Below are positions 24,500 through 35,685 of a DNA stretch of 64,000 nt, piece after piece. The notes under the pieces were generated by a model, which saw only the letters and a program-made list of their open reading frames with translations, was not told the DNA's origin and did not search any database. The stretch is from NCBI GenBank assembly GCA_030248215.1, contig JASANG010002785.1, forward strand, positions 96,724 to 160,723, given 5' to 3'. Within the stretch, counting starts at the first letter, position 1. The number at the start of each line of letters is the position of its first letter. A program made the position numbers and the translations under genes. The DNA is from Enoplolaimus lenunculus (lineage: Eukaryota > Nematoda > Enoplea > Enoplida > Thoracostomopsidae).

Positions 24500-24735
24500 C
24501 TGTAAATTTCAGTGAGTTGATTTTAGTTCAGAATGAGTTAAATCCGCTCACAGGTTTAAGTTTTGAATTAGCTCTTTCAGAACTCAAATATCTGAATTGA
24601 TAGAACTCATTCTGAGCTGATTAATCAACTAACCCAAAATTACTCAGAGTGAGTTAATGTTTACTGTTATTAACTTAGAAACAGCCAGACATAACCAATT
24701 CTTGGTCTCAGTTGATTAATCAAGTCATCCGAATT
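24500..24735. mobile_element. F5 palindromic MITE
   Basis: Left TACTGTAAATTTCAGTGAGTTGATT, many GAGTTGA / TCAACTCA motifs, right GTTGATTAATCAAGTCATCCGAATTGACTGTG. Copies at 33505-33752 and 59540-59745. Confidence 0.75.
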
Positions 24736-25441
24736 GACTGTGTGTCAATTTTCTGACGGGGGTAACATTGTATGGAACCTTATCATTTTATCGCAAAAAA
24801 ATTTTGACGGGAAGGTGTATGCCCCCCAACCCCCCTGAATCCACTAGTGATTAACTCTTATTTTATAATTTGCATTTGTTAACATTGTGAAATGAATCGT
24901 TGACGCAAACCGAAGTTTTCGTCTGCTGATCCACTTCAAAAGTTTACTGGTGTACGCATGTTATTGTGGAAGTTGCATTTGAAAATAGCGTCATTTGAGC
25001 ATATTTCTGCTAGCAACCATTCCAAACGTCTTGTTGGCAAACCCAATTAATATGCGATCAGCATTTGAAAACCTATTAGCCTAAATCTAAGCGCACGCCT
25101 AAGCCTAAACGTAAACAAACGCAACATCGGAACAAAAAAATAGATATTTTGAATTTTAATATTACATAATCACTATAAAGCGACAGCCAGTTTAGTTGAA
25201 ATTTCAACATAAACACAAGCACAAAGTGCAGTTTGGAAATTTACTCGCTAAAGTTTCATTGAATTCAACTCAACTGTGAAAAGCGGCACAACTTCAAAAG
25301 TGATTGTTTGACGATGCTGTTTCAGCTGTAAATTGTACTTCGACACGTGCTTGAAAGCAAAAATTTGAACGCTAGCAAAGTTGTGTCATGCTGAACTCAC
25401 AATCGCTATTACATGAAACTCGTAAATCGGTCTCTATGTTT
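24736..25441. other. Intergenic stretch with an F11 fragment
   Basis: 24750-24850 carries ACATTGTATGGAACCTTATCATTTTATCGCAAAAAAATTTT, an F11 block. The rest is unassigned. Confidence 0.45.
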
Positions 25442-26231
25442 CAGTGGCGTACCGAGAAATTTGGATTGGGAAGGGCCGCATCCTGCCAGGGTCGTGCCTT
25501 TGGGTTTCAGCCAAAAGTCAAATTGGATCCCTTTAAATTTTTGGCGTGATATATGAGATTGGTCACGCTTTCCTAGTCGGCTCCGAGACCAATTTCAGAG
25601 GTTTCTTTTAGGTACCCTCAATCTTTAGCGGGCTGGGCAGCTGGGCCAAACCAAATTGTTCGTTACGTAAACATGATTTGACGAAAATATCACAATCGAA
25701 GCGAGCAAAAACCTTTACACTATTACCTTTAACTCTAGTACAGAACTTCAGTGCAGGGTCTTTGTTGGCGTACTTTTGTCTTAGAGTTTAAACAGAGTGT
25801 AGGAAATCTGGTAGCCAGGATTTGGGTCAGTTTTGAAGAATTCGGCGAGCGAAGCGAGCGAGACGCTATACATTATTTCAGTATTAAATCCCTTTGTAAG
25901 AGTCTCAAAACGTTTCTTTATTCATTAACTGCTTGGTCTAACTCGCCAAACCAGGACACCCCCGTCAAGCAATTATGTAACTGTGACGCTTTGCTCAATT
26001 TTATTTTTGTTTAGCTTTGTGCTGATTAGGTTAAGAAATTAGACGATGAAGTTTTCCTTTGAACAGCGCCAAAGGCAAAATATTTTAAAATTGAACAATT
26101 AACACCCTCGCGAGCGAAGCGAGCGAGAAGCTAGACGTAATTTTTGTATCTAATGTAAATTATGGCACACGAACTGATCCCGATTGGGGGGAACCACGGC
26201 CACCCCCGGCCCCCTTGTCGGTATGCCCCTG
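25442..26231. mobile_element. F13 hAT-like non-autonomous element, long form
   Basis: Ends CAGTGGCGTACCGAGAAA and TCGGTATGCCCCTG are inverted; flanks CTATGTTT and CTATATTA match at 6 of 8, the 8-bp target size of hAT transposons. The interior carries two GCGAGCGAAGCGAGCGAG motifs and no transposase frame. The short form is at 34292-34434. Confidence 0.75.
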
Positions 26232-27119
26232 CTATATTAAGTAAACATGTAATATAAACATTTTTAACCTAAACAGTAACCCTAATCTTAAGAGTGAATC
26301 TAAGTCCAAGATTAAAATATTAATATTATTTATTTTAATTGAAAATTGAGTGTAAAAATTGGAAGGGGTTTTTTTTAAATAAAGGGGAAAAATATAAATA
26401 AAAATAAAAAAAAAAAAAAATAAATAAAAATAAAAAAAAAAAAATGGGGGCGCCGCCAAAAAGGGGGGGGGGCGAAAAAAAAAACATATTAAAACCCTCC
26501 CTAGTGACCCAAATAAAAGGGGGTCCCCATTTTGAGTCCCAATATAATTTTTGTCGAGATGCTGTTGGGGGGCCACGGCCGGGGTGCCCCCCCGTGGATC
26601 CACCATTGATAAATATATATATATACTTGGGAAAATTTGGTATTGCTTTACATTTCTCACCAATATAACAAGCAACAAGAACAAAATCAATCAACATATT
26701 TGGTTAGTAAAGCAATGCAATTTTACAATTTAAGCAACTGAATAGGAACCTGCACCAAATCTAGCGAAATCCCAAATCGTCAATCCTTCAATTATTCTGG
26801 ATCCGGTTGCCGTACTGGCCTTTAAGCATAAGCTTTAACTTGGGCATAACAGATCAACGGACGTCCGCATTAAGGACACTGAGAGACTGGAACCTATCCA
26901 GCTGCAACAACGAGGCAACATTTTGGGATACATTTTCGTCCGAAATTTGTGAACAAACGAATGCAAGGATCTTTTAAGGTGCATAGGCTTCCGAATTTCC
27001 TATAAGTCGGACACTTTTGTTTCACCTTTCTGTAGTGAAAACGTGGCTACGCTCTTGATACCTGTCCCACATTAGGATGGGCAGAATATTTGCTGGGTAA
27101 TCGTAATTGTCGGTCTTGT
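26232..27119. other. Intergenic stretch with A-rich and G/C-homopolymer low complexity
   Basis: 26390-26445 is A-rich; 26440-26600 is unusually rich in G and C homopolymers ending CCCCCCCGTGGATCCACCATTGAT. Probably the body of a short element; no gene. Confidence 0.45.
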
Positions 27120-27311
27120 GACAAATGTAAAAATCAGAGGCGTGCAGGGTTTCCGCAGAACTGCAATAGAGCAAGTTTAAACTGTAGACTTATTTAGTTG
27201 CGTAGGCTTTAGGTTTTTGGCTTAGGAAAACAGGCTTATCATTAAGCTTTAGGCTTAGGCTTAGAAGTCTGCTTATACTACTGTTCCGGCCCTGTTCTAT
27301 ATATATTGGCG
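27120..27311. mobile_element. F1 MITE, degraded
   Basis: ACAAATGTAAAAATCAGAGGCG, ACTGCAATAGAGCA, CTTAGG hexamers, CTACTGTTCCGGCCCTGTTCTATATATATTGGC. Confidence 0.8.
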
Positions 27312-27393
27312 AACATTGTTGTTGCCTCTCCAGTTAAATTTTCTACGGACGCACTTGTACCAGTTTCGGGATAGGATTAACGGTTTGAACTTA

Positions 27394-27608
27394 CCATATT
27401 ATGTCAGTCACACGTTACTGTTGGTTTGCGTTGCGCAAAAAATGTCCGAACAGTTTATAACATTTTAACTTTTATTAACGGATGCAATAGAGTTACGCGA
27501 CAACTACATACGGACAAAAACAGTACATTTAAACTTTTGTCAGAAACAGTCGGACTTTTTTTGTGCAACCCAAACCAATGGTAACGTGTGACCGACATTA
27601 TGATATGG
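27394..27608. mobile_element. Single-copy palindromic MITE with about 58-bp TIRs
   Basis: Left CCATATTATGTCAGTCACACGTTACTG and GTTTGCGTTGCGCAAAAAATGTCCGA; right TCGGACTTTTTTTGTGCAACCCAAACC and GGTAACGTGTGACCGACATTATGATATGG. Interior of about 100 bp, no coding. Confidence 0.85.
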
Positions 27609-27837
27609 ATAGGTAACATGATGCTTTAGACACCGGCTTACTCCTTGAAAGACGGTTGTGAACCGATCAAGTGTTCCAAACCGAACGGATCGGAAAGAAA
27701 TTTATCAAACCTGAACCATTAATAAATGAAATGACTTACCGTAATCCGAACATGACTGGCAGACAGCTTCATTTCATAACAAAGTGAATATTCAAATCCA
27801 TGAATCAAAATTTGGTCTCAGTGCAGGGCGGTAACCT

Positions 27838-27982
27838 GACGACAGGCAATGGAAGCTCAGCTCGCACTCTAGGAAGACTTTTGGCCATTATTAGCAAATT
27901 TTCAACCATGGTTGTGAAATCAAAAACTCTTGTATGCCCGCCTGAAATTTGTTTAGCCTACCATGCAAGGTGAGCTGGCTAC
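27838..27982. repeat. F3 MITE-like copy
   Basis: GGAAGCTCAGCTCGC, AATTTTCAACCATGGTTGTGAAATCAAAAACTCTTGTATGCC and TGCAAGGTGAGCTGGCTACTACGGACC blocks. Confidence 0.75.
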
Positions 27983-28137
27983 TACGGACCTGTCTGACTA
28001 CAGATAACAATTAACGTTTATCCGAATTACTGTCCGTCTTTTCACTTATTCGGATAGCCAATTAAAAATTAGCTATAAAACAATTTAGCACATTTGACGA
28101 CGTTTTCAACAAAACTAAATAAGCTAGTTTGCACTCA

Positions 28138-28330
28138 AAATAATATTTCCGATATGTAAAAAAAAATTTCTTACATTTAAGAAATATAATTAGCAAAGTG
28201 CACTTGAAATGTATTTCTGTTATAACAGAATACTTTTCAAAAAAGTTTTGAAATAAAGTCTGAAAATAAACGTTTTCCAGTTATTTTTAGAAAAATTCTC
28301 TTAAATATCAGAAAAAACATTTCAGATTTG
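28138..28330 (+). repeat. F10 repeat, copy 2
   Basis: Near-identical to the first 190 bp of 8872-9120, including TTTCTTACATTTAAGAAATAT and AGTGCACTTGAAA. Confidence 0.8.
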
Positions 28331-28510
28331 ACACCGCTTGAACGAACTTTTTGCGATTGCCCTCTTAGGCAATGTCCAATGAGCGACAGAATTCAATAGG
28401 TTCACGTATTCGGATTGGCCAGATATTACAAACGGTTCGCTTTTAGGGACCGTAAAAATAAAACTAAGATATATTTTGAATTTATACTCAAATTTTCCCG
28501 TACTTAAACC

Positions 28511-28709
28511 GGCCTATGTATAGAACAGGGTCGGATCGTTTTCCGGCGGGGCTGTAATAGAGTCAGTTTAAGGTTTAGACTGACGTTTTTGCTTAGGCTT
28601 AAACTTAGACTTAGACTTAGGACTAGGCTCATCCTTACGATTAGGCTTAGGTTTAAGCTTAGGCTTAGAAATAGGATTATACTACTGTTCTGACCGTGAT
28701 CTATACATA
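28511..28709. mobile_element. F1 MITE, TATAGAACAGGG-type ends
   Basis: GGCCTATGTATAGAACAGGGTCGGATCG, GGGGCTGTAATAGAGTCAG, CTTAGG core, CTGTTCTGACCGTGATCTATACAT. Confidence 0.85.
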
Positions 28710-29169
28710 TTTTAACTTTACAAAATGTCACCGAACTCGACAAAAATTCAGACTCAAATATGGAAAAAATTATTTAATTCAGTATCAAACAGTTCCGTTT
28801 CGGCGTTGCCGTATGCTCTCAGAAGACGAAAAACTGTCTTCTAGGACCTAAAGTGAGTGGTCACTGTGGAAGTCCATGTGTATATTTTTTTCAATATTTT
28901 AGTATTAAAACCAAAAATTTATTTATTCTCATTTAATAAAAACTAAACATTTTGTTATAAAAAAGCAAAATATACTTCATCTAAAAAGTAACTCTCAAAT
29001 CCGATAATTTAACTCAGATAAAACATTGCGAGATATTTATTTCAGCATAAAAATTGTTCAAAAATCGCTGTCTGCCACTATGAGTGGTACTCACACCCCC
29101 GCTGTAGTTTAACATTTTAAAAAGTTTCCTAAAAAATTAAAATTGCAAAAATTGATGGCTTTTTTTCTC
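28710..29169. other. Intergenic AT-rich stretch, nothing recognised
   Basis: No ORF, no repeat family recognised. Confidence 0.4.
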
Positions 29170-29680
29170 GTTTTAAGTACATATTTTACTATAGAACAAA
29201 CCAGGACAGTAAAAGCATTCCTTATTACATTGTTCAGGCGTTTATTTATATATTTAATTTGTTTATTTGTTTTTATTTATTTGTTGATATGCTTATTTAA
29301 TTATTAGGTCAGCTATTGATTTATTTATTTATTCGTATATTTATTTATTCATTCATCATTTTAAGTATATATTTCACCAGATAATAAACCAGGAAACTTT
29401 ATATCAGTAAAACCCTTATGCTTATTTAATTATTAAGTCAGTTCTTGATTTATTTAATTTACTTACTTATTTTTATTTGATTCATTTATTTATTTATTTA
29501 TTTGTTTATTCATTTATTTATTCATCATTTTAAACGTATATTTTACCAGAGAACAAACCAGCAAAACTTATATCGGTAAAACCCTCTTAGGCTTATTTAA
29601 TAATTAAGTCAGTTATTGATTTTTTATTTTTGTTTGTTTATTTATTTATTTATTCATTCATTTACTTATTTTGTGAAAAA
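29170..29680 (+). repeat. Three tandem units of about 180 bp with TTTA-rich halves
   Basis: Each unit reads TTTTAA.T(A)ATATTTTAC..., AACAAACCAG, ...CAGTAAAACC, ...CTTATTTAATTATTA.GTCAG, then a TTTATTTATT run. Units begin near 29170, 29355 and 29530. Confidence 0.8.
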
Positions 29681-30410
29681 ATGAATCACTAAGTCTAATC
29701 TGGCCAAAGGGGGCGGTCGGGGGTGAATTTTCGAAATGAAATGAGTGGGAATGAATAAAATTGGCAACAATGTTAGCATAAAGACTTTTGAAATATTATT
29801 AATTGGTATTCTACACTTTAAAATTACAGTATCGTGGGCGTTCCAGCTTTCATAATTGTGCGTCAATTATAATACGTTTCAAGGACAACGCGGTGGCGAA
29901 ATTATTTAATTATTTAATTTCAGCTAAAATTCACCGGATAGTTGCAATACCGGATATATATCAGTAACAAAAGGTGGCAGAGAGTGGGTTAAAAATAAAT
30001 AACAAAAAACAGTGATATTAATTTGTTACTGAGGTTTTCCGTTGTTATTATTCCTCCCACACCTTTAGACCGCAATTATGAGTCATGATAAAAATATTTT
30101 ACCGCTGCCCCGCCGATTTCCGCCGTAGCTTCCACGTATATTAAGTACACGTTGTCAAATTTTGGTAAATTTTGTAAAAAAAAATTGAAAAAATTTGTTC
30201 TCTTTTATGACTATCGAAGGGAATTTACGCAAATTTTGCTAAAAAAATGTTTTAAATTAAAAACGACTTTACTTTTAAAACAAGTTTGACGTAAACGCAT
30301 GGTATTAAATGGCTATAAGGTATATGAATATTTAGTTCATTTTTCGAAGGTAAAAACTTTAAACGGGTTTTTTGACAGCGAGCACAGTCAGCCAGCGCCA
30401 ATGAAAAATT
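29681..30410. other. Intergenic AT-rich stretch, nothing recognised
   Basis: No recognisable element or gene. Confidence 0.4.
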
Positions 30411-30435
30411 TTAAAGCATACACCAAAAGGTTGTT

Positions 30436-30795
30436 AGCAGGGTACAACCGGAGGTCTGCCTCCGGCTCTGGCTCCGACAGAAAACCGGTCTCCGGCCCCG
30501 GCTCTGGCTACGGTAGAATGTTAGCCGGATGTTTCAGCGTTTTCGGTAATAAAATTTTGCATAATTTTGCAAAATTTACCTGTTTAGCGCGTGTCGTTTT
30601 GCGTTTGTCACCACTTTCAAGAAAGAATTTCCGAAATTTTGCCATGAAACTAGTGTAAAACCAAACAACTTAACAACATATTGCAGATATTGGCTAAAAT
30701 TAACTAATTATCCATCGTTTTTACTACCTAATTTCGCTTCAACTCCAGCTCCGGCTCCGGAATTTTTCACTTCCGGTTGCACGCTGGTTGGTTGT
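30436..30795. mobile_element. F6 element with CCGGCTCTGG-rich arms
   Basis: Left CAGGGTACAACCGGAGG followed by CTCCGGCTCTGGCTCCG; right CTCCAGCTCCGGCTCCGGAA...CACTTCCGGTTGCACGCTGG. The ends are inverted, with an AT-rich centre of about 200 bp. Confidence 0.75.
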
Positions 30796-31983
30796 TAGCC
30801 TGTGGTTCGTTTGATTTTTTATAAATTTTCTGAAGATATATAATTTTTATACACCCATGAAATGTCTAATATATATTCATTATACAATATATTTCATAAA
30901 ACATTAAATAAAAATGAGAGAAAAAAAGAAATTATTATGAAACTGTTTTTAAATCCGGTAAAAATTCGAAAAAGTATGTTTCAGTGACAAAAACGTCATT
31001 TATGACGATACAAAAATTGCCTTTTATTAATTTCTGAAATTTTTCCAAAGTTTTCAAACTTTTATAAATTTAGTTTGTTTCTGTGATTATTTTGACTGCT
31101 GTGGTTTCCGACGTGTTTGTGTGAACACCAATTACTGACTGGCATTAGGTGCTGTGCACCAAGGTAATAATAAGGCTTCAGAATTACATTATGGTATATA
31201 TCTGTATATACCGATAATTGCACGTGTGAAATTTGCAAAAATTTACGTCAAAAAACTTTTTGTCTAAAAATTACGTTTCTAACATACAATTTTTGTTTTT
31301 AAATTTTGACAAAATTAAGTATTTTAAACTCAAATTTAGACAAAAATACTCGCCAAAAAGGTGTAAATGTTTGCTGACGCACAATTGACTAAAAATATCT
31401 CCAAAAATGTAAACTCTTTTTACGTCAAAAAGGTGTGAAAAACATCACAAAATTAACCATTTTTTATTGACAAATTTGCAGCGTAAAATATTGACGAGGA
31501 TTTGCGTCAATATTTTACAACGCCAAACTTGTTTATTAATCACGTTCTAAAAACCACTGTTTGTACTCGGGTACGACAGTTTGAATCGCGACAAAATTTT
31601 ACGGGGGGTGAGATAAAAGTAAAAAAACTTGAGCGGAGGGGTTGCAGTTCGCTCCCTTCGACGTGGTGTGCACTAGTTTAAATGATTCTTGGCCAAAATT
31701 GGACCGAGGGGTAATGAAAAATAGCCAGTAGGAAAATAATAAAAGGGGGAATAGATTTTAGAGGTCTATGACACAAAACGCAAACTAATCCTTCCTATTT
31801 TAAGAATTTATTCAAATTTATTTGGCATTTTGCAAGTAGTTGACTAAATAATTTGTTTGCAAACAAGCATTTTTAGACAGTAGCGGACCCCAAATTTCAT
31901 ATTGCGGCGTGATTTTGTCTTTTTATGTGGCCGGTATAAATGTTAAAGCAATGTATAGCCTTTCGAAGACCGATACACTCCCG
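30796..31983. other. Intergenic AT-rich stretch, nothing assigned
   Basis: 31200-31545 has many ACGTCAAAAA / TTTTTGACG motifs in both orientations, perhaps an old palindromic element. No gene. Confidence 0.4.
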
Positions 31984-32168
31984 GGCCGATATATAGAACA
32001 GGGCCGTAACAGTTGTATAAGCATACTCCAAAGCCTAGGCCTAGGCCTAAGCCTAAGCCTGGACGTATGAATGAGTCTATACGTAAGCCTATAAACTTAA
32101 GCCTTAGTTTAAGCAAAAATATACCCTAAAACTCAAGGTTATTGCAGTCCCGCAGAAAAACGTTCCGT
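31984..32168. mobile_element. F1 MITE
   Basis: GGCCGATATATAGAACAGGGCCGTAACAGT, CCTAAGCCTAAGCC core, GCAGTCCCGCAGAAAAACGTTCCG; the right terminus is missing. Confidence 0.85.
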
Positions 32169-32328
32169 TCACCCCCCGGAACACCCACCCCCGGCAGATG
32201 AGCCAGGGATGTCACATGTTATAAAAGCTGAATGAAAAAAGTGGTAAGTTAACATAAATTTTTGTTCGAAACCATCGACTCCCAACCGATTAGAAAATAT
32301 TTTACGACAGCAAGACTTTTACTTGTTT

Positions 32329-32398
32329 TTAAGCTTTTTTTTCTACTCAAAAAGAGTATTCACTTTTTTGAGTAAAAAAACTTAAAAACAAGTAAATT
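32329..32398. repeat. Near-perfect hairpin
   Basis: TTTACTTGTTTTTAAG, a T-run and CTCAAAAAG pair with the inverted CTTTTTTGAG, an A-run and CTTAAAAACAAGTAAA, leaving a loop of only a few bases. Confidence 0.9.
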
Positions 32399-32620
32399 TT
32401 TGCTATGAAACAAATGTATAACATTTAACAATTGACTGACTGGTAATATTGACTTTTGAGTGTTGAAATGCTTCAATAGTATATTCCAAGTCGAAAAATT
32501 GACAAATTTACGGGTGGCGGGGAAGCCGACTCAGCCCACATGCCGAAATCCTAACAATTTCTGGCCGGAAAATTTTTTACAGCTGCGTGAAATTTTGCGT
32601 TGCTGCAACTTTACTTGGTG

Positions 32621-32745
32621 CCTGCATAAGATCAGGGGTGGATCGTTTGAACAAAAGTTTACCCTTACGCTTAGGCTTTGGTTTAGGCTAAAGCTTAGGA
32701 ATATGATTATGCTACTGTTAGGGTCTTGTTTTATACGTTGGCTAA
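32621..32745. mobile_element. F1 MITE, internally shortened
   Basis: GCATAAGATCAGGGGTGGATCG, a short CTTAGG core, CTACTGTTAGGGTCTTGTTTTATACGTTGGC. Confidence 0.8.
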
Positions 32746-32785
32746 ATTATGAAGCAAATATTCATGCACAGAATACAGTTTCGGC

Positions 32786-32939
32786 GGCCCATGTATAGAA
32801 CAGGGCCGGATCGTTCTCCGCGGGGCTGTAATAGGGTCAGATTAAACTTTACACTAGCTTTTTGGCTTAGGCTTAGGCTTAGGCTTAGGCTTAGGAATAT
32901 GCTAATACTATGGTTCCGGCCCTGTCCTGTACATTGGCC
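32786..32939. mobile_element. F1 MITE, complete
   Basis: GGCCCATGTATAGAACAGGGCCGGATCG to GGTTCCGGCCCTGTCCTGTACATTGGCC, with four perfect CTTAGG hexamers in the core. Confidence 0.92.
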
Positions 32940-33204
32940 ATTTCGCTTACAATCTGACAACAAAATTAAAACGTAAATATACTAAAGACGTTGACTGCAA
33001 GCGGCTAACGGGAGTGGTGTGCACCGGTACCAGTCCCCTAATTTGTGAACCAAAAAATAATACCAAACTTACGTTTGACTTTTCGCTCGCTTATAGCTCG
33101 TTAGGGTTTTTTCGCAATTCAACACGAACCGTAGAAGCGTTGATGTGACTCAACGTTTGTTTAAGCCTTCATTTTCTAGACCTTTCCTATTAACCATCCT
33201 GAAT

Positions 33205-33475
33205 CTTATGACTAAAGGCTTATTTTTTGCTTGGCTTAGGCTTAGACTTAGGTAAAAACTGATTCTTATGCTTAGGTTTAGGCTCACGCTTACGAGTACT
33301 GTCATTGTCCTGTTTGGTCCATGTAAAAATCAGGGGCGGAACGTTTTTCCGTGGGAGTAGAAAAGAGTAAGCTTAAGCTTTAGACTAATTTTGTTGATTG
33401 GCTTACGCTTCGGCTTAGGCTTAGGCTTATGAATATGCTTATAATACAGTCCCGCCCCTGTTCTTTACATTGGCC
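33205..33475. mobile_element. F1 MITE (33316-33475) inside or beside a truncated F1 copy
   Basis: The complete copy runs GGTCCATGTAAAAATCAGGGGCGG to CTGTTCTTTACATTGGCC. The preceding 110 bp hold GACTAAAGGCTTATTTTTTGCTTGGCTTAGG and GTACTGTCATTGTCCTGTTT, a second F1 body without its left end. Confidence 0.85.
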
Positions 33476-33504
33476 TCCTGCTCTGTACATTGACCAACCA
33501 CCCT

Positions 33505-33752
33505 GTAAATTCCTGAGTTGATTTTAACTCAGAATGAGTTGAATCACTCAGTTTGAGTTAGGACTATCATAACTAATAATTTTGAGTTGAGTCAACTCAT
33601 TCTGATTTAATTAATCAACTTCCCCGAAATCAACTCAACTCAGAATGAGAATCAGTGCAACTCAGAGCGAGCTAAAGTTTACTGTTATTCACTCAGATAT
33701 AACTAACTTTTCATCAGAGTTGATTAACTAAGTCATTGGGATTTACAGTGCA
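33505..33752. mobile_element. F5 palindromic MITE
   Basis: CCTGTAAATTCCTGAGTTGATTTTAACTCAGAATGAG at left; GAGTTGATTAACTAAGTCATTGGGATTTACAGTGC at right. Confidence 0.8.
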
Positions 33753-34216
33753 AATGAATCAAATCTGCAGCATCCTCTAAACCGAAGATATCCCAACAGC
33801 CACCCGGAAATCGATAGGACAACGTCCCTAAACACATAACGGCACAACCCAAAAATAATATAAAATTAAAAACTAACCTGTACTATAACCAATATCACCC
33901 CAATGTATCATAATTTTGTTCAAAAAATGACAAAAATTAATAAATAAACTAAATTTTTACGGATTTCCGTTCTATTTAACTTTAACTCTAAAAACATTTC
34001 ACTGAAAAACTTTTCATGTACCGCTGGAACCGGCGCTGGAAACAGACATCCGGTTGTACCCTGATTGAAGAATGGTGGGTGTGAAGGAATTTTTGAAATT
34101 TGGCCACTGGAATAAAATATAAAATCTTTGATTTTTGAGGGAAGTACGTACAACATTCAACAAGCAGACACCGATATGACTGTTTATGGCTAAAAATGTG
34201 TCCCCTGAAATTTATA
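33753..34216. other. Intergenic stretch with an F6 end
   Basis: 34020-34066 has GCTGGAACCGGCGCTGGAAACAG then CATCCGGTTGTACCCTGATTG, an F6 right end. Rest unassigned. Confidence 0.45.
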
Positions 34217-34623
34217 GCCAGTGTATAGAACAAGGCAATAACAGTAGTATAAGCATATATATTCGTAAGTATATGCTAAGCTGAACCTAAGCAGGGGCGT
34301 ACCGATAGGGAGACGGGGAGGGGACTGAGCCCCCCCAATCGGAATCAGTGCTTGCGTCATAATTTACATTAGATTCAAAAAGGCGCAAGCCTGACGATGC
34401 AGCCCCCCAATCAAAATTCATCGGTACGCCACTGAACCTAACGCTAGGCGTAAGAATGAACTTATACCTAAGCCTAAGTTTAAGCCTATGCGTAACAATG
34501 AACTATACCTTAAGCTTAAGCCTAACTTTAATCCTAAGCCTACGCAAAAAATCGTCTAAAGCTTAGCCCTGCTCTATTGCACCGTAGCAGAAAAGCGCTC
34601 CGCCCCTGATCTTTACATGGGCC
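34217..34623. mobile_element. F1 MITE interrupted by a hAT-like element
   Basis: F1 left part GTGTATAGAACAAGGCAATAACAGTAG...; right part ...GCGCTCCGCCCCTGATCTTTACATGGGCC. The inserted F13 copy is at 34292-34434, so F1 here is the older of the two. Confidence 0.9.
34292..34434. mobile_element. F13 hAT-like MITE, short form, with 8-bp TSD
   Basis: Ends CAGGGGCGTACCGAT and ATCGGTACGCCACTG form a 15-bp TIR with one mismatch. Flanks AACCTAAG and AACCTAAC match at 7 of 8. Interior has CTGAGCCCCCC and no coding. Confidence 0.92.
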
Positions 34624-34854
34624 CAATTTATTTAGGGTGTGATAGTTCCTAAATCATCGTAGATTTCGAAGATTAACCATATTCCTCTACAGGGGTTGAA
34701 TTTTTTAGGCGGCTCGCCTTTGAACCTACGGTGTCTTCAAACAAATCCTATTCTACTCAACTGACACAAAACAATATTGCGATTTCTTAGCGCACTAAAT
34801 ATCGATTAAGACTTTTAAAATAGCTCATGTTGCTCGCAGAGGCGCATTCAAAAA

Positions 34855-35260
34855 TTTCAGACGGGGGAAGACGAATTGGCAAATGTTATGAAACGCAAAA
34901 ATTGTAAGGTAGGAACCTTATTATTTTATAACAAAAAATTTTCGGAGGGAAAAAACTTGTAGGGACTTTAACATTTTATCACCAAAATTTTCTGGGGGGG
35001 GGAAACTTGAAGGGACTTTATCATTTTATCACCAAAATTTTCTGAGGGGGAAAACTTGTAGGGACTTTATCATTTTATCACCAAAATTTTTTGAGGGGGA
35101 AAACTTGTAGAGACTTTATCATTTTATCACCAAAAAATTTTCTGAAAAATGTAACGCAGAAAACTTACCATTTTATTACAAAAAAGTTGTGACGGAAGCT
35201 GTACGACCACCCTCCCCCCGCACCTCTCTGGATCCGCTAGTGGTTGCTCGAAGGATTAAC
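34855..35260. repeat. F11 copy with internal tandem expansion
   Basis: About four units of roughly 65 bp, each GGGACTTTATCATTTTATCACCAAAATTTTCTG followed by a G-run and AAACTTGTA. Flanked by F11 blocks and ending CTCTGGATCCGCTAGTGG. Confidence 0.85.
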
Positions 35261-35357
35261 AATCTCGTTCAAAAAAATTACAAGTGTGCGAATAGGGCCC
35301 AAATTTTCAAATTTTTAATGTTAAGGTGTCCAATAAGAACTATTAACAAAGCCAAAA

Positions 35358-35405
35358 TTGCAACGCCAGGTACCGCAATTAATACCTGGCGTTTGCAATT
35401 TGCCT
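35358..35405. repeat. Hairpin
   Basis: AATTGCAACGCCAGGTA and TACCTGGCGTTTGCAATT are inverted with a 12-base AT-rich spacer; one unpaired base. Confidence 0.9.
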
Positions 35406-35492
35406 AAAGTGCTTGACACGGCCAAATTTGGTCTTAAACGCTAAACTTACAGAATGACCATTTTTGCATCCAAATTTTGTAAGTTTATCGTC

Positions 35493-35685
35493 ACCAATAT
35501 ATAGAACAGGGCAGTAACAGTAGTATAAAGCATATCCCTATGCCTAAAGCGTAAACCAAAGTGTAAGGATGAGCTTACACCTAAAACCTAAGCCTTCGCC
35601 TGAACTAAAAATTAGTCTAACGCTTAAGCTTTACTCTACTGCGTTCCAGTTGAAAAATGTTCCACCGCTGATCTTTACATGGGCC
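35493..35685. mobile_element. F1 MITE
   Basis: ACCAATATATAGAACAGGGCAGTAACAGTAG, CCTAAAACCTAAGCC core, GTTCCACCGCTGATCTTTACATGGGCC. Confidence 0.85.
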
